Positions 31,394-42,384 of a stretch of 43,724 bases of DNA are shown here, piece after piece. The stretch is from assembly GCA_025529335.1 (NCBI GenBank), contig JAMYHX010000370.1, positions 1 through 43,724 of the forward strand. Reading direction: 5' to 3'. The DNA comes from Rhizopus sp. PT2906. Taxonomy: Eukaryota > Mucoromycota > Mucoromycetes > Mucorales > Rhizopodaceae. Position 1 is the stretch's first letter, and each line of letters opens with the position of its first letter. The position numbers and the translations under genes are program-made. The notes below the pieces were generated by a model that worked only from the letters and a program-made list of their open reading frames with translations, was not told the origin of the DNA and searched no databases.

Positions 31394-32966
31394 ATGTGCC
31401 AACTTTGTCAGCACTTTCCTGGGCGATCTGATCAAATCCACTTTTTAACACAATTATTTTATGGAGTAAATATAACAATAGATAGAGAGAGAAACAAGTA
31501 TAGATTACTTATTGCTATGTATAGTCTACACCTTCTGAATCCAAACCACAAAGTGTGTTTATTTATGGTCCACCATCTACAGGCAAAACAGCAGTTGTAA
31601 AGAAGCTCTTGAAAGACTTTCCCGAGGCACCAAATTGTATCCTGGCATCCTTTGTTGACTGTGTAGAATGCTTTACACCTCGACTATTATTTCAACATGC
31701 CATGGATGGATTATGTCGTCATAAGCCCGATGCTCGAAATAACTTTACTTCATACAAGAGAATCGATACAATTCAACAGTTAGTCAGGACGATCAGTGAA
31801 AATCATATTGGACGTGATATTCCTGCTTTTCTGGTACAATATGTTTATATTTATTATACACTCTTGTACAAACAGGTTGTTTAGATCTTGGATAAAGCAG
31901 AACGTTTAAGAGATTTACCCAGTCATATTCTATCTTCACTACTTCGACTTTCAGAACTAGTAAGCAAAAGAGAAAAATTAAAGAAAACAAAAACTTATAA
32001 AACATAGACAGAAACAAATATCAGCGTCATCTTGATATCCAACATCCCTTTTGAAAAGTTTAGAGTTAAGGGAGGCATGATGGAACCATTACTGATACGA
32101 TTCCCAGCATATTCAAAAGAAGACACGATCAAGATCTTGGAGTTTGACTTTAAGCCCAAAACGATCCAGACAGAAAACAACAAGACGGTTGAACTCACAC
32201 AAAAGTTATACAATGGATTTCTCGAGACGATCTATTCCATCTTTTATCACAACTGTAAGGACTTGAACGAACTTCGATACTTTGCCGCTCTCTTGTTCCC
32301 CCTTTACATCAAGCCCATCCAGGCAGGCACTGCTGATGTCAATGACGCAATCAAATTGATGAGACTGGCCCAGCCTTATTTTGCCGAAGCCACAGAAAAG
32401 CTTTATTTACGAGAGATCTCGAGTGCTGAATGGTCACAAGAAAAGGACTTGAAGCGGAATGTTGCAGGACGAGCCGAATTTGAGTTGCCTTATTACACAA
32501 AATTTTTATTAATCGCTGCCTACTTGGCCTCATATAACCCTCCACGATTTGATGTGAGATTCTTTTCCAAATCGGCTGAAGAAAGAGCCAAGAAGAGAGG
32601 AGGTGGCTCACGAAAGCGAGTGGATAAGACAGGTGGTAAGATGCGTCAGCAGTTGCTCGGACCCAAAGCGTTCCCTGTAGAGCGCATGTTGGCTATCTTT
32701 TACAGTATTCTAGATGAGCCATTAGAAGACACAATTGATATTCAGTTACAGGTAATTTATATACATCTTTTTTTTACAAATAACAAACGTTTCGCACTTG
32801 TCTATAGATCACCTCCTTAACTACTCTTCGACTCCTTGTTCGAACCACAGCCATGGATCGATTGGATGGTACAAAGTATAAATGTAACGTCACTTTTGAT
32901 TTTATTCGAGCAGTAGCAAAGACAGTTCGATTTGAAGTGGATAAATATCTATACGACTTTTCATAA
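31394..32966 (+). CDS. ORC5: Origin recognition complex subunit 5
   Basis: Exons 31394-31465, 31525-31833, 31885-31959, 32008-32751 and 32808-32966 give 452 residues. The start is set by the family N-terminus FPGRSDQIHFLTQLF encoded in a short first exon. Walker A is GPPSTGKT (39-46). Walker B is ILDKAERL (about 128-135), with the DKAE form typical of Orc5. Later blocks are PFEKFRVKGG, RFPAYSKEDT, SFHxNCKDLNELRY-like YHNCKDLNELRYFAALLFP, YYTKFLLIAAYLASYNPPR and the winged-helix end FDFIRAVAKTVRFEVDKYLY. Orc5 is an AAA+ subunit of ORC that binds ATP and marks replication origins. Length and motif order are normal. Confidence 0.96.
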
Positions 32967-33055
32967 TTGTATGTTTATTATAAAGGTGTGACTAGGGTAT
33001 ACATATTAAAATATATATATATATATAAAGTGTAAATAAATAACAGCAAGCTTAA

Positions 33056-34953
33056 CTACTCTTCTTGTTCTTCTTGCATACTACTTTCAATATTTCTTGC
33101 TGTGTCAATCAAATGGACAATATCATCTGTTGTACTAGCAAATGACAGAATGAACGGATGCTATTAACAAAAGTTAGATTGCCATTCATTGATGATTTAA
33201 TATGTTGTACCTTTAACAATGTAGTCGCATCGGGTCTTTTTGCTGGATCTATTGTGGTACATAAACTCAAAAAATCTTTGAATTGATCCGACCAACGATC
33301 AGGTTCTTCAAGTGGAGGCAATCCACTGGATGCTATAAGGTAAAGTGCCTACAACTAATGAGTGAAAACATGTTTTGAATGATATTATTATATTTACCTT
33401 GAGTGGTGGTAACTCAACATAAGGAGGGCTGTTTTGCGCCATTTCTATAATGAGTACACCGAGACTCCATATATCGACCTTATGATCATAATACTGACCC
33501 CTGATAAGTTCGGGCGCCATCCAATAAGGTGTGCCCACAATCGAGTTTCGTTTGGGTTGTAGCTTTGTCAATTGAGCACATTGACCAAAATCAGCTTTTT
33601 GATACATGAATTAAGTGTTACTTTATATCAGTGTTAAAACTTACTTAATTTAACATCTCCTCTCTTGTTTAATAAAATGTTGTCACTTCTAATGTCGCGA
33701 TGAATACGATTAAGTTTATGAATGCGTGTTAACGCTCTTAATATGTCTCTTGTGACACGAGCGATCACATTTTCCTCTAGTCTTATTTGTGATCCTTTGT
33801 ATTCAAGGGAAAGTATATCCGATAATGCCATGTCCATATATTCCATAACAACCTACAACAACGTAAGTAACCGTAGCTACCATCGTGTTTATGATCTTAC
33901 CCAAATTTCATCCTTGGTGACATAACTTGAAATGTATTCTACCACGTTTGGATGTCTACTCATCTTCATCGTTACTACTTCATTTCTGATCTTGCCTAAT
34001 TTAATATGTGCTGTCTTTGGTATTTTCTTTATTGCTACCTAAAGTTCTTATAAGCATGTGTGTATATCTTTTTTTTTTTTTTCTTGTTACCGTTCTATCT
34101 GATGCTATATGTTTTGCAGCATACATCGGACCTGATTCACCTTCCGCGATGAGTACAAAGTCTGTGTAAAGCGACTCTGGGTCTGTTATTGGATTATCTG
34201 CAATATCATCTATATCGCTTTCTGATGATGTCTTTTTCATTGCCTGTAAGGACGATTTTCTTGAACTGATGATCGTCGATTCGTCCGAGTGGAAAAAGGA
34301 ATCAGGGCGGTCGATCGCTTTCATGGTCCGCCTTTCACAAGGATGCTTGGTGCCTTTGGAGAGAGCATGTTTCCATTCGTTTGGTAGACCCTTGAACCCT
34401 AGTCCATCTTGATCTAATTCGACGTGAATATGATGCTTTACATTATAAGGTTGTCCTATACTAATGTCATCTGATGCTTTATAAATAACAGGTGTAAGTA
34501 TTTCCCTATATGTTTATTTGATCTCTTACTTTGAGGTACAAGGCTTGGGTGAATGCATGTGGTATCCAAGATATCATCACTACTGGGGAAATTGGCTTGC
34601 CAGACATCAGGTAAACCCTATTGAAAAGAGAGTTAGTTATATGGAATAATAGTTTTTGCGTGAAATACCATAAACTTTCCACTTCCATCGTCATATTCGA
34701 CATGAATGCCATGTTCAAACTTGGTTGGCTTACTAATATCTAATATCCTTTCACCAAACTGGTTCTTCCATGCTGTTGCCTTTGAAGGCATATTTGGAGT
34801 TGACATATTGGGATGAGAATAGAGTTTACTCAGGGTTATGCCTGAACCAAGCCTTCTGATGCCTTTCTTGTAGCGACGATGTGATCTGGTTTCGTGATAA
34901 TATTGACCATTGGGTGCTGAATAGATGGATGAAGTAGAATTGGTATTTCCCAT
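33056..34953 (-). CDS. PAK/Ste20-type kinase with two CRIB motifs
   Basis: Eight exons: 34669-34953, 34530-34617, 34091-34476, 33901-34038, 33645-33852, 33398-33594, 33211-33348 and 33056-33160. They give 514 residues. The start MGNTNS fits an N-myristoylation signal. CRIB 1 is at about 73-107 (ISKPTKFEHGIHVEYD then GLPDVW). CRIB 2 is at about 129-165 (GQPYNVKHHIHVELD then GLPNEW). The kinase domain (~225-495) keeps VAIK (Lys257), DFG (370-372) and GTPYWMAPE. The catalytic loop reads HRDIRSDN, with Arg354 where Lys is usual, and the Gly loop is weakened (AEGESG). Fungal PAKs act below Cdc42/Rac in polarity and mating signalling. No PH domain is present. The second intron uses an AAG acceptor, because the earlier TAG leads to a stop. 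Confidence 0.9.
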
Positions 34954-35353
34954 CTCGAGAAGAAAAAGAAATTGAAAAAGAAAAAAGAGAAAGGGTGTTG
35001 CTTTGTTGTTGTTGTTGTTGTTGTTGTGTCTGAAGGAAAAAAAGAAAAAAAGAAAAAAAAAAAAAAAAGGAGTCAAAAATCGATTTCAAAATTACTGCCT
35101 GCGTTGTTGATTTAAGAAATAAAAATACAGAATAAATATATTTTATTGATATACTTTTAACTACTTTACTTTTCAATCACTTTATTTCAAGGATTGCATC
35201 GATTTTTCATTTTTAGTAAACAATAGCAGAAGGGGTCCGTGTGTGTATGTATGTATGTATGTTTATTTGTGTGTGCGTGTGTTATTTTGCCCGCTTAAAA
35301 TTAATTTATTGGCTCTCTCTATCTTTTTTTTTTTTTTCTTTACAGTTTTAAAA
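34954..35353. promoter_or_regulatory. Divergent promoter region, PAK-like kinase / PAN3
   Basis: 400 bp between two start codons facing apart. Holds eight TTG units (35003-35026), A-rich and T-rich runs, and TATG units (about 35245-35262). No identified factor site. Confidence 0.5.
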
Positions 35354-38108
35354 ATGAGTCAATACAACTTCATTCCTCCTCCACAGACATCCTCTGTCAT
35401 TCCTATTGTTGCTCCTTCTTCTATTGATGAAAACAACAATAACAACAATAATAATAATAACAGCAACAACAAAGAAACCAAAAAAGGTTATTACTAAAGT
35501 ATGTTTCTTTTACCCTTGATTTGACACATCTTCATATATAGTAGTGAGTTCAACAAGTACAAAACGACTATGTAGAAATGTCATCATACACGGCTATTGT
35601 AAATTTGAAAATAAGGGATGCGAATTTAACCACGATACAGTAATTATCACATTCTTCCTTGCTTGTTCAACACCTAATCACTTTTTAGAATAAATCCATC
35701 GTCTTGCCACAGCAACAAAATGCGACAAGCCCAGAAAAGTAAGATAAAACAAAGTGAGATATTAGAGATTAACACGGAAATTATTTGTATGATATTTAGT
35801 CGGTACATAGCAGAACACGTTCACGCGCCTGTGTTTATACCAAGTTCTTTATCTTCTGCAACACAAGGTAACTGTTTATTAAAGAGAGACTGAAAGCTAA
35901 TATACGACATATTAGATCCTACTGCTAATACGAATAACAATACTTCCATGTAATATAATCATGTATATCAAACCAGAAAGAAATATAACCCCCTTTTTTA
36001 TACAGTCGAAATCCAGCATATCGATACTCTGCTCCACCTAGCAACAGTAGCAGCAGCAACAACAACAACCAATTCAATCAATTTGGTATTCATGTAACGC
36101 ATTCTTTTTTTCTTCTTCTTCTTTTTACTTGCATAATGCTTATTATACGATAGGTACCCGATTTTGTTCCACAACAACAAAGTAAATACAACCCTTTGCT
36201 ATCAAATGGACACATCGACCCGTACTTTTATCCTCCTTCTTTTCACCATCAATCACTGGTAAAGAGTCCTGTTATAGACAAGGGAAAAGAGATGATGAAC
36301 AATTATTAAAGGTAAAAGATGTTCTATAGAACCAGTATCACAAGGTTCCTGCTCTGCTGCCACATGTAGCCAATCTACTGCCTCATCAAAGAGTCGCTCA
36401 ATCTTTCTTAATACCGGATAACTTGAATGAGCAGTTGATTAAGCGACAAGAAGCTGCTATTCAGACCAAATCAGGCAAGTTTATAAAAAAAGAGAAGGAA
36501 AGGAGCTCCATAGTAATGGATTGATTAGCCAGAGAGTCTGGGTTACCTGATGAGGTACACGTCTATCATTCGTTGTATCCTTTAGAAGAAAAGGCAGGTA
36601 AATTCTTTGGACACCCTTCATGGCTGTATAAAGCCATCTGTCGTACCAATGGAAAACCCTATGTCATGGTCAGAATAGAAGGTATAAGGGTAATTAAAGA
36701 GGTAAAATGTACTCATTTAGCTTTAGGATTTCGATTGGTAAATGAACATGCAATGACAATGGTAAAGGAATGGAAGAAGATAAAACATGCCAACATTATT
36801 TCAATCAAGGAAGCATTCACGACGCGAGCATTTGGTGATTCATGTAAACTTGCAATATCATGTTTTTTATTTATTTGATACTCATGTGTTATCATTAGCA
36901 TTGATATTTATTTATGATTATCATCCATGTTCTATTACCTTGTTTGAGGCATATTTTACACCTCAAGCTCAGGCCTTACTTCATGCTAGACTTCAAGCAA
37001 CAGGTGGAACTGCCCTACCTGTACCCGAAACAACGCTCTGGAGTTTTATTACGCAGATCGCCTCGGCACTAAAGACTATTCATGCAGCAGGGCTTTCGGC
37101 CAGGACAATAGATGTTGGTAAAGTCATCATGACGAGTAAAAATAGGTAAAGATACAAAAGTGAGCATGATCTATATATGTCTCTTATATCAATTATAGGC
37201 TAAGACTGAGTTGTTGTGGTATACTCGATGTATTGCAATATGAGACTGCTTCACAAAAGGCACCCTATTATCAGGTTCAAACAGAAAAACTTTGCGTAAA
37301 AAAAAAAGAAACTAACCATTACTGTAGCAAGAAGATCTCTTGACGTTTGGTAAATTAATTGTCTCACTTGCTTGCAATTCGCTTCAGTCCTTTTTGAACT
37401 TACCTCAGTCTTTTGAGTATATCTCTACCTTTTACTCGGCCGATTTAAAAAACGTTGTGTTTTATTTGTTAAGCAAGCCGTCTTCTTTGAAAACAATAGA
37501 TGAGGTCATTCGCATGATTGGACCACGTCTATTGCATGAAGTGAATAGTACCCAATAGTAAGTGGATTATGCACACACACACACACACGGACCAGCTGAT
37601 GTTGCTTTTTGAAGTTATACGGATACTTTAGAATCCAACTTGGGATTTGAATTAGAAAACAGTAGACTTGTGCGATTATTATCAAAGTTTGGATTTATTA
37701 ACGAACGACCAGAGTAAGTTTAAAAGAAATGATGTATACAGTATATCTTATCCCCTCCAAAAAAGGTTTAGTGATGACCCAAGATGGTCAGAAACAGGTG
37801 ATAGATATGTGATTAAGTTATTTAGAGAGTATCTCTTTCATCAGATAAATGAAGTGGGCGTACCTGTCATAGATATGGCACATGTTATTTCATGTTTAAA
37901 CAAGGTATACATATATCACACCGCTCTATTCATAAACTCACTTCATCTCATTTAGTTGGACGCGGGTGTTGACGAAAAGATTCTACTTACTTCTAGAGAT
38001 GATGAAACATCGATCATTGTGAGTTATAAAGAAATCAAAGATTGTATAAATTCTGCTTTCAATGATCTTTATTCTTCTTTCCACGCAAACAATAATAAAA
38101 CAAAGTAA
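35354..38108 (+). CDS. PAN3: PAN2-PAN3 deadenylation complex subunit Pan3
   Basis: Sixteen exons: 35354-35486, 35542-35639, 35689-35738, 35800-35867, 35916-35949, 36006-36093, 36154-36258, 36330-36474, 36529-36681, 36727-36843, 36899-37145, 37199-37274, 37328-37557, 37615-37713, 37766-37904 and 37956-38108. They give 644 residues. After a poly-Asn stretch comes a CCCH finger (C-x8-C-x6-C-x3-H, CRNVIIHGYC). A linker with YIAEHV follows, then the pseudokinase (FFGHPSWLYKA, FRLVNEHAM, AFTTRAFGDS, SFITQIASALKTIHAAGLSA, QEDLLTFGK), a coiled coil and the C-terminal knob (LVRLLSKFGFINERPEFSDD, GDRYVIKLFREYLFHQ). Pan3 dimers recruit the Pan2 nuclease to poly(A)-binding protein. The intron at 36475 is GC-AG. 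Confidence 0.95.
37572..37588. repeat. CA dinucleotide run in a PAN3 intron
   Basis: Seventeen bases of alternating C and A inside the intron at 37558-37614. Confidence 0.8.
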
Positions 38109-38853
38109 ATGAAACAAAGTTGGATGATGTGTATTGTTGTTGATAGCACATAGAGTATTAGTGTAGTTAATTGATGATGCGAGCATGCAAGACAAGATCA
38201 CGTTTTCTTGATGTAGCTTGATCTTGAGAGCGCATATAGACTATTAATGCTCTTTGTATGATTTTACAAGTGAGCTTATTCATACAAGTGGAAACACTGT
38301 GACACACCCTCCCTTTTTTATACAACAACGCACATGACAAAACTGCCAGCTATGCAGGAACGCGCTTATGAACTCTAGTCTCAGTTTCTTCTACGCTCCG
38401 TTACTCTTTCAGAAGATGCACTACTTTCCTATCTTCTTCCATTGACCCGCCAACCCAGAAGTCATTCCCATTGGCACAAACGTTCTATGTTTCCTATTTG
38501 GAAACAATACTCCTCGACCTTTTTTTTACGCTTGATCGATAAGGGCTTTTTTAGATACTAATCTCTCTTTCTGACCTGTCTCGGACGAAAAAGATATATT
38601 CTTATTATCATGAATCCAATTGAGGTTTTAACTTGTATAAACAAAAATAATTTCAACGCTTCAAGGAGGTAGCAAGCTTATATATACGGGCAAACATACG
38701 AAAAGACATCAATCTGAACGCACAGCATAAGCCACCAAATCAACAGCCAATCATAATCAACGTATAATTTTTTTTTACTGTGGCTGTCAAAAAGTGTTAA
38801 AGAAAGGAGCCAGTCAAAGAAAAAAAGGTCTCCTTCTCTCTTCCTAGTATAAT
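38109..38853. other. Intergenic and eL28 promoter
   Basis: 745 bp. Pyrimidine-rich stretches at about 38370-38440 and 38820-38850 are typical of ribosomal protein promoters. No open reading frame or RNA gene supported. Confidence 0.5.
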
Positions 38854-38907
38854 GTAAGTTGTGTCTACATGTATATATGTGGCTTGTGTATTAATGTCAA
38901 TGTCTAG
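38854..38907 (+). other. Probable 5'-leader intron of the eL28 gene
   Basis: Starts GTAAGTTGTG and ends TCTAG, 54 bp, five bases before the ATG at 38913. The ATG just at its left border is followed at once by TAA, so it is not the start. Leader introns are common in ribosomal protein genes. Confidence 0.55.
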
Positions 38908-38912
38908 ACACA

Positions 38913-39440
38913 ATGAGTTCCGAATTAGTTTGGGCTATCGTCAAGAACAACAACTCTTTCCTTGTCAAGCGTGACAATGCTCAATTCTCTGCTGAGCCCT
39001 CCAACTTGATGAACCTCAACTCTTTCAAGTACTCTGGCATTGCCAACTACAAGGTAAGATATAAAAAGTAAGTTCATAAATGAGAAACCAACACATATTT
39101 CAACAGAATGTTGCCATTCAACCTGCTGCTCGTGGTGTTCGCGTCACTTTGCACAAGGCCAAGAAGGAGCAACTCCCCGCCAAGTCTACCAACACCGTTG
39201 TCATCGCAAAGACTCGTCGTCAAACCGCCAAGTCTGTTGCCAACTTGATTGCCCGCGCCACCAAGTACAGACCTGACCTCCGTGCTGTAAGTTTTTTTTA
39301 AGAAAAAATTGTGTTATAAGTAGTTATTAAGTATCGTATAGGCTGCTCTTGCCCGTGCCTCTGCTATCATCTCTTCTCAAAAGCCCGTCAAGGTTCAAAA
39401 GAAGCGTGAAGCTAAAGGTGTTCGTGCCAACAAGGCTTAG
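38913..39440 (+). CDS. RPL28: 60S ribosomal protein eL28
   Basis: Exons 38913-39053, 39107-39286 and 39342-39440 give 139 residues, the eukaryote eL28 size. It begins SSELVWAIVKNNNSFLVKR, the family start. It contains FSAEPSNLMNLNSFKYSG, then the basic RVTLHKAKKEQLP and the C-terminal KPVKVQKKREAKG. A structural protein of the large subunit, absent from Saccharomyces but present in most fungi. Codon use is strongly biased to C-ending codons compared with neighbours, as expected of a highly expressed gene. The stop lies 47 bp from the stop of the gene on the opposite strand. Confidence 0.97.
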
Positions 39441-39487
39441 ACTGGATGTGGTGTATATGTGTGTGTATAAATAAAAACGTCCTTTTT

Positions 39488-39739
39488 TTATTTATTCAGG
39501 CGCTCTTCAAGCGTTTTTAATCTATTTTCAAGTGTTTCAATCTCTTTGTCAGATTCGATTCTGTACTCTTGAAATTCATAATGCTGCCAAAGTAATTGCC
39601 AGGCTAGATTCGTAGTGGATGCCAGAACGATGCATCGGACAAGTGGTGTTCCATAACGATAATAAAATGAGTCTTTTGATGATGAAGTAGAGTAGGCTCG
39701 ACGTACGACGTGTCGTGTTGTTGAATTGAGGATGAACAT
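39488..39739 (-). CDS. Small mitochondrial-type protein with C-terminal coiled coil, 83 aa
   Basis: Single exon. The start at 39739 (MFILNSTTRHVVRRAYSTSS) gives a basic, Ser/Thr-rich amphipathic leader typical of mitochondrial import. The frame is open upstream, but that extension is hydrophobic low-complexity sequence with no leader character. The middle (GTPLVRCIVLASTTNLAWQL) could form one membrane helix. The end is a heptad-like coiled coil (ESDKEIETLENRLKTLEERL). This plan resembles small inner-membrane assembly factors, but I cannot name a family. It is tail to tail with eL28, so the two 3' leaders probably overlap. Confidence 0.65.
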   Translation of the reverse strand: MFILNSTTRHVVRRAYSTSSSKDSFYYRYGTPLVRCIVLASTTNLAWQLLWQHYEFQEYRIESDKEIETLENRLKTLEERLNK

Positions 39740-40540
39740 TTGGTACAAACACACGCACACAGGCAGAAAGAATATAAAAAAAGACAAAAATAAATTTAAA
39801 TGCGTATGGGCGCGGAGTCCACAGACCAAAAAAAAATCGCCCCGGCCAGTTCAAGGAGTCACAGGACACTGTAAAAAGCTCTATGATAAAAGCGTCTTCA
39901 TCAACGTCTTGAAGAGCTGATTGAATGCGTAGTGAGTAAGGCATTCAAGATCCTGTAATGACTATCCACTACTGTTCTTATTTGGCAATACTAAAGACTT
40001 TGCTGACCTCCAAGGGGCCCGTTCAGGCAAAAATAAAGCGGGTCATCAGTAGATGGAGTGAAGCTCCAAGAAGACCGTGTATGTAAAGACTGTAGATGGC
40101 ATGTATACGCGTAATATGATGGCCCCTATATGTGCATATCTGAGATTTACTTTCGGAGAGCTAGTGAAGTCATTAACTCCTAGTATGAATGAACATGGGT
40201 ACTCATAGGATGGCCCCGCGACTCAAATCAATCTCATTTGCTTAGTTAGTTGGCTAAAATAATAAAACAAGTAATATTAAGCCATCGATTAGAACACTTA
40301 TTCTTTACTGGAATGAATCAACATTAATTTTGATTATGAATAAAACGAATATCAAATGCATATTATGTTATGTTTATAAGTACCCATGGTAACAATTATA
40401 AGATCGGCAAAGTAAAGGTTATACTTGGTCAACATTATTTTCTACAGTGGTGAACTGCTCTACCATCACATTGCCCCCATATAAGACTAATTGAGCTACC
40501 TTTTACTATTTTATTTTCATATAAGGCTAATTTTTATCCT
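39740..40540. other. Spacer of probable repeat origin
   Basis: No supported gene. An open stretch of about 43 codons from the ATG at 39958 has no known relative. GC-richer patches (for example near 39830-39850 and 40010-40035) contrast with the AT-rich flanks. Confidence 0.35.
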
Positions 40541-41850
40541 TTTAACATTCATACATTCATGCATTCATATTCTTTTTTATTGTTATAAAACCCTTTCTTA
40601 TCGCCAATAAATTATATCCTTTACCATGTTCTTCATTCAACATATACGAGCATCTATGACAATAAGGGAATATATAAAGCATGCCGCGTACCTTAGCAAC
40701 TCGTCCCGTTTTAAGCGTCATTTGAAATACTTTATGCAAACTTGAAAGATCTATTGCTTTACTATAAAAATGAACGTATAATCATTAAGTCTATCACAAT
40801 CACAATCGGCGCTAATGTTGGTCTACATTTCACAGGCAGAAGGGAAAAGAATAAGGATATAACAACAGGGAATAGAGGATAAACATTTTACCTTAGCTTG
40901 GCTAATCACTTACTAGATGAATCCCTCCTTCTTGCCTTTGGTCACAAGATGATTATCTCGTACTCGTCTGAAAAAACCAACCTCCATTGAGATATAGCTT
41001 GTGCGGTTAATCTTATATACTATGCTGGCAAGACTGATGACACCAGTCGCGCAATTGCCATCTGAAATACTTGCATAAAAAGATTCTGAAACACTTTCAA
41101 AATGACTAAATAAGCGTCATCAAAAGCTCCTGAAAACTTGACACCCAATCCACAGTCAATCATTGTACCTTGATGGTAAAGAACCATTGCTACTTGAAAC
41201 ACAGCCTTGGAAGATACTCCAGAATTGTAACGACGCTGCTTATATTCTAGTTGGTGGCCACTCCAAGTTTACAATTGCACAGAAGCACTCAAATGCGCAG
41301 TTGACTTTGTCAGCCCTGAAAATTTTGAATGAACTTATTGGTAGCTATGCAATGTAGCAGACTACCAGAGAGATGCGTTACAATGCAAGTATACTCTGCT
41401 ATTTACCTGGAAAGGAGTACATGAAGAATAGCTTATGCTATATAGATATTTGTTCTTTCATACGCTCATATCACCAGTTCTTCCACTTTAGAGACTAAGG
41501 CTATCATCTGTTGGTGAATGTCTTTCACTGTCCAAAAATAAATTTTGAATAGTCATATTACTTACTTGGTAGTTATCTGATGTTGTTGCTGCCCATTTTT
41601 TATTTCTTTCTTTGGATTTTCCTGTTATCCAAAGAGACCATTTTAAGATTAACTTTTCAAACTGCTCACTTTAATGAAGCACCCATAATTCAAATATCAA
41701 CGTAAGCTCAACAAATTCATCATGAACAATAAGAGAAAACTGCAAAATTTTCAAGCGTACTTGAAGATGGTCCCACTTGTTCACAACAATAGCTTTTATC
41801 ATATAATTAGTTATCTCTTATAAATAACTTGGAACCAATAAAAAACAAAA
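40541..41850. repeat. Relic of a dispersed repeat (right copy)
   Basis: 41597-41692 is the inverted counterpart of 1-96. A plus-strand open frame (41163-41357) carries LDGKEPLLLETQPWKILQNC and ends ALKILNELIGSYAM. On the minus strand convergent pieces contain LWITGKSKERNKKWAATTS and DIHQQMIALVSKVEELVI before TGA. Further upstream on that strand is a short frame with VNKWDHLQVRLKILQFS. Two imperfect direct repeats of CATTTGAAATACTT type occur at about 40721 and 41059. The element looks like two convergent genes in decay. The family is unknown to me. Confidence 0.55.
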
Positions 41851-41955
41851 AAAAGCACGTTTTGGGCAGAAGAGAAGAAAGTTTTATTACAAAGCTATCA
41901 AAGCCTTAAAAAGATAAAAAAAAATAAAGAAAAAGAAAAAGAAAAAAGCATGCAT

Positions 41956-42384
41956 CTAGCAGCTGAGAAGCTTTCGCTTCTTTAGAGCTGATGGTTGAGC
42001 ATCAACCTCCACATCATCACCATCCAGCCTTCTCTTAGGTCTGGAGGCTTGCTGTTGAAGCGACTTCAGCTTCCACTGACCAGCAGTGTAAGCTGACAAT
42101 CTGCGGCATTTTTCCGCATGAAAATCCTTCTGCAACTTCAGCCTAGCTGCTTCAATGTCTAAGTATTTTCTATGACAGTGTAAATAGGTTAGGTATGAAG
42201 TAAAAAAAAAAAAAAACGATTTTTTTTACCTTGTCAATATAGACAGCTTCTTTTGTTCGGGCAGACTAGGCTTATTTCCCCTCTTTTGGAGGAGCCTCTT
42301 TAATGAGAGGATTTTTTGGTGTGTCTTCTTGAGAACCTTGTTGATTGCGTTTGCTTTAGCTTTGTATTCGGCGATGCGATCCAT
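41956..42384 (-). CDS. Small basic coiled-coil orphan protein, 122 aa (copy 1)
   Basis: Exons 42230-42384 and 41956-42169 give 122 residues. The start MDRIAEYKAKANAINKVLKK opens a Lys-rich coiled coil. It is followed by QKRGNKPSLPEQKKLSILTR, the junction RKYLDIEAARLKLQKDF, and a tail with RPKRRLDGDD and LKKRKLL, which look like nuclear localisation signals. I know no family. Copy 2, 0.8 kb further right, has the same intron position and tail but carries stops. The intact frame with a functional intron argues that copy 1 is expressed. It sits beside decayed repeat DNA, so a mobile-element origin is possible. Confidence 0.65.

Noticed and set aside
34506..34529. 24-bp GT-AG interval in the PAK-like gene as an ultra-short intron
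   Set aside because: Using it reads into an in-frame TAG; the 53-bp interval 34477-34529 restores the frame and the second CRIB motif.
39726..39920. 64-codon plus frame opposite the small mitochondrial-type gene
   Set aside because: Lys/Pro-rich antisense of the leader; no features of its own.
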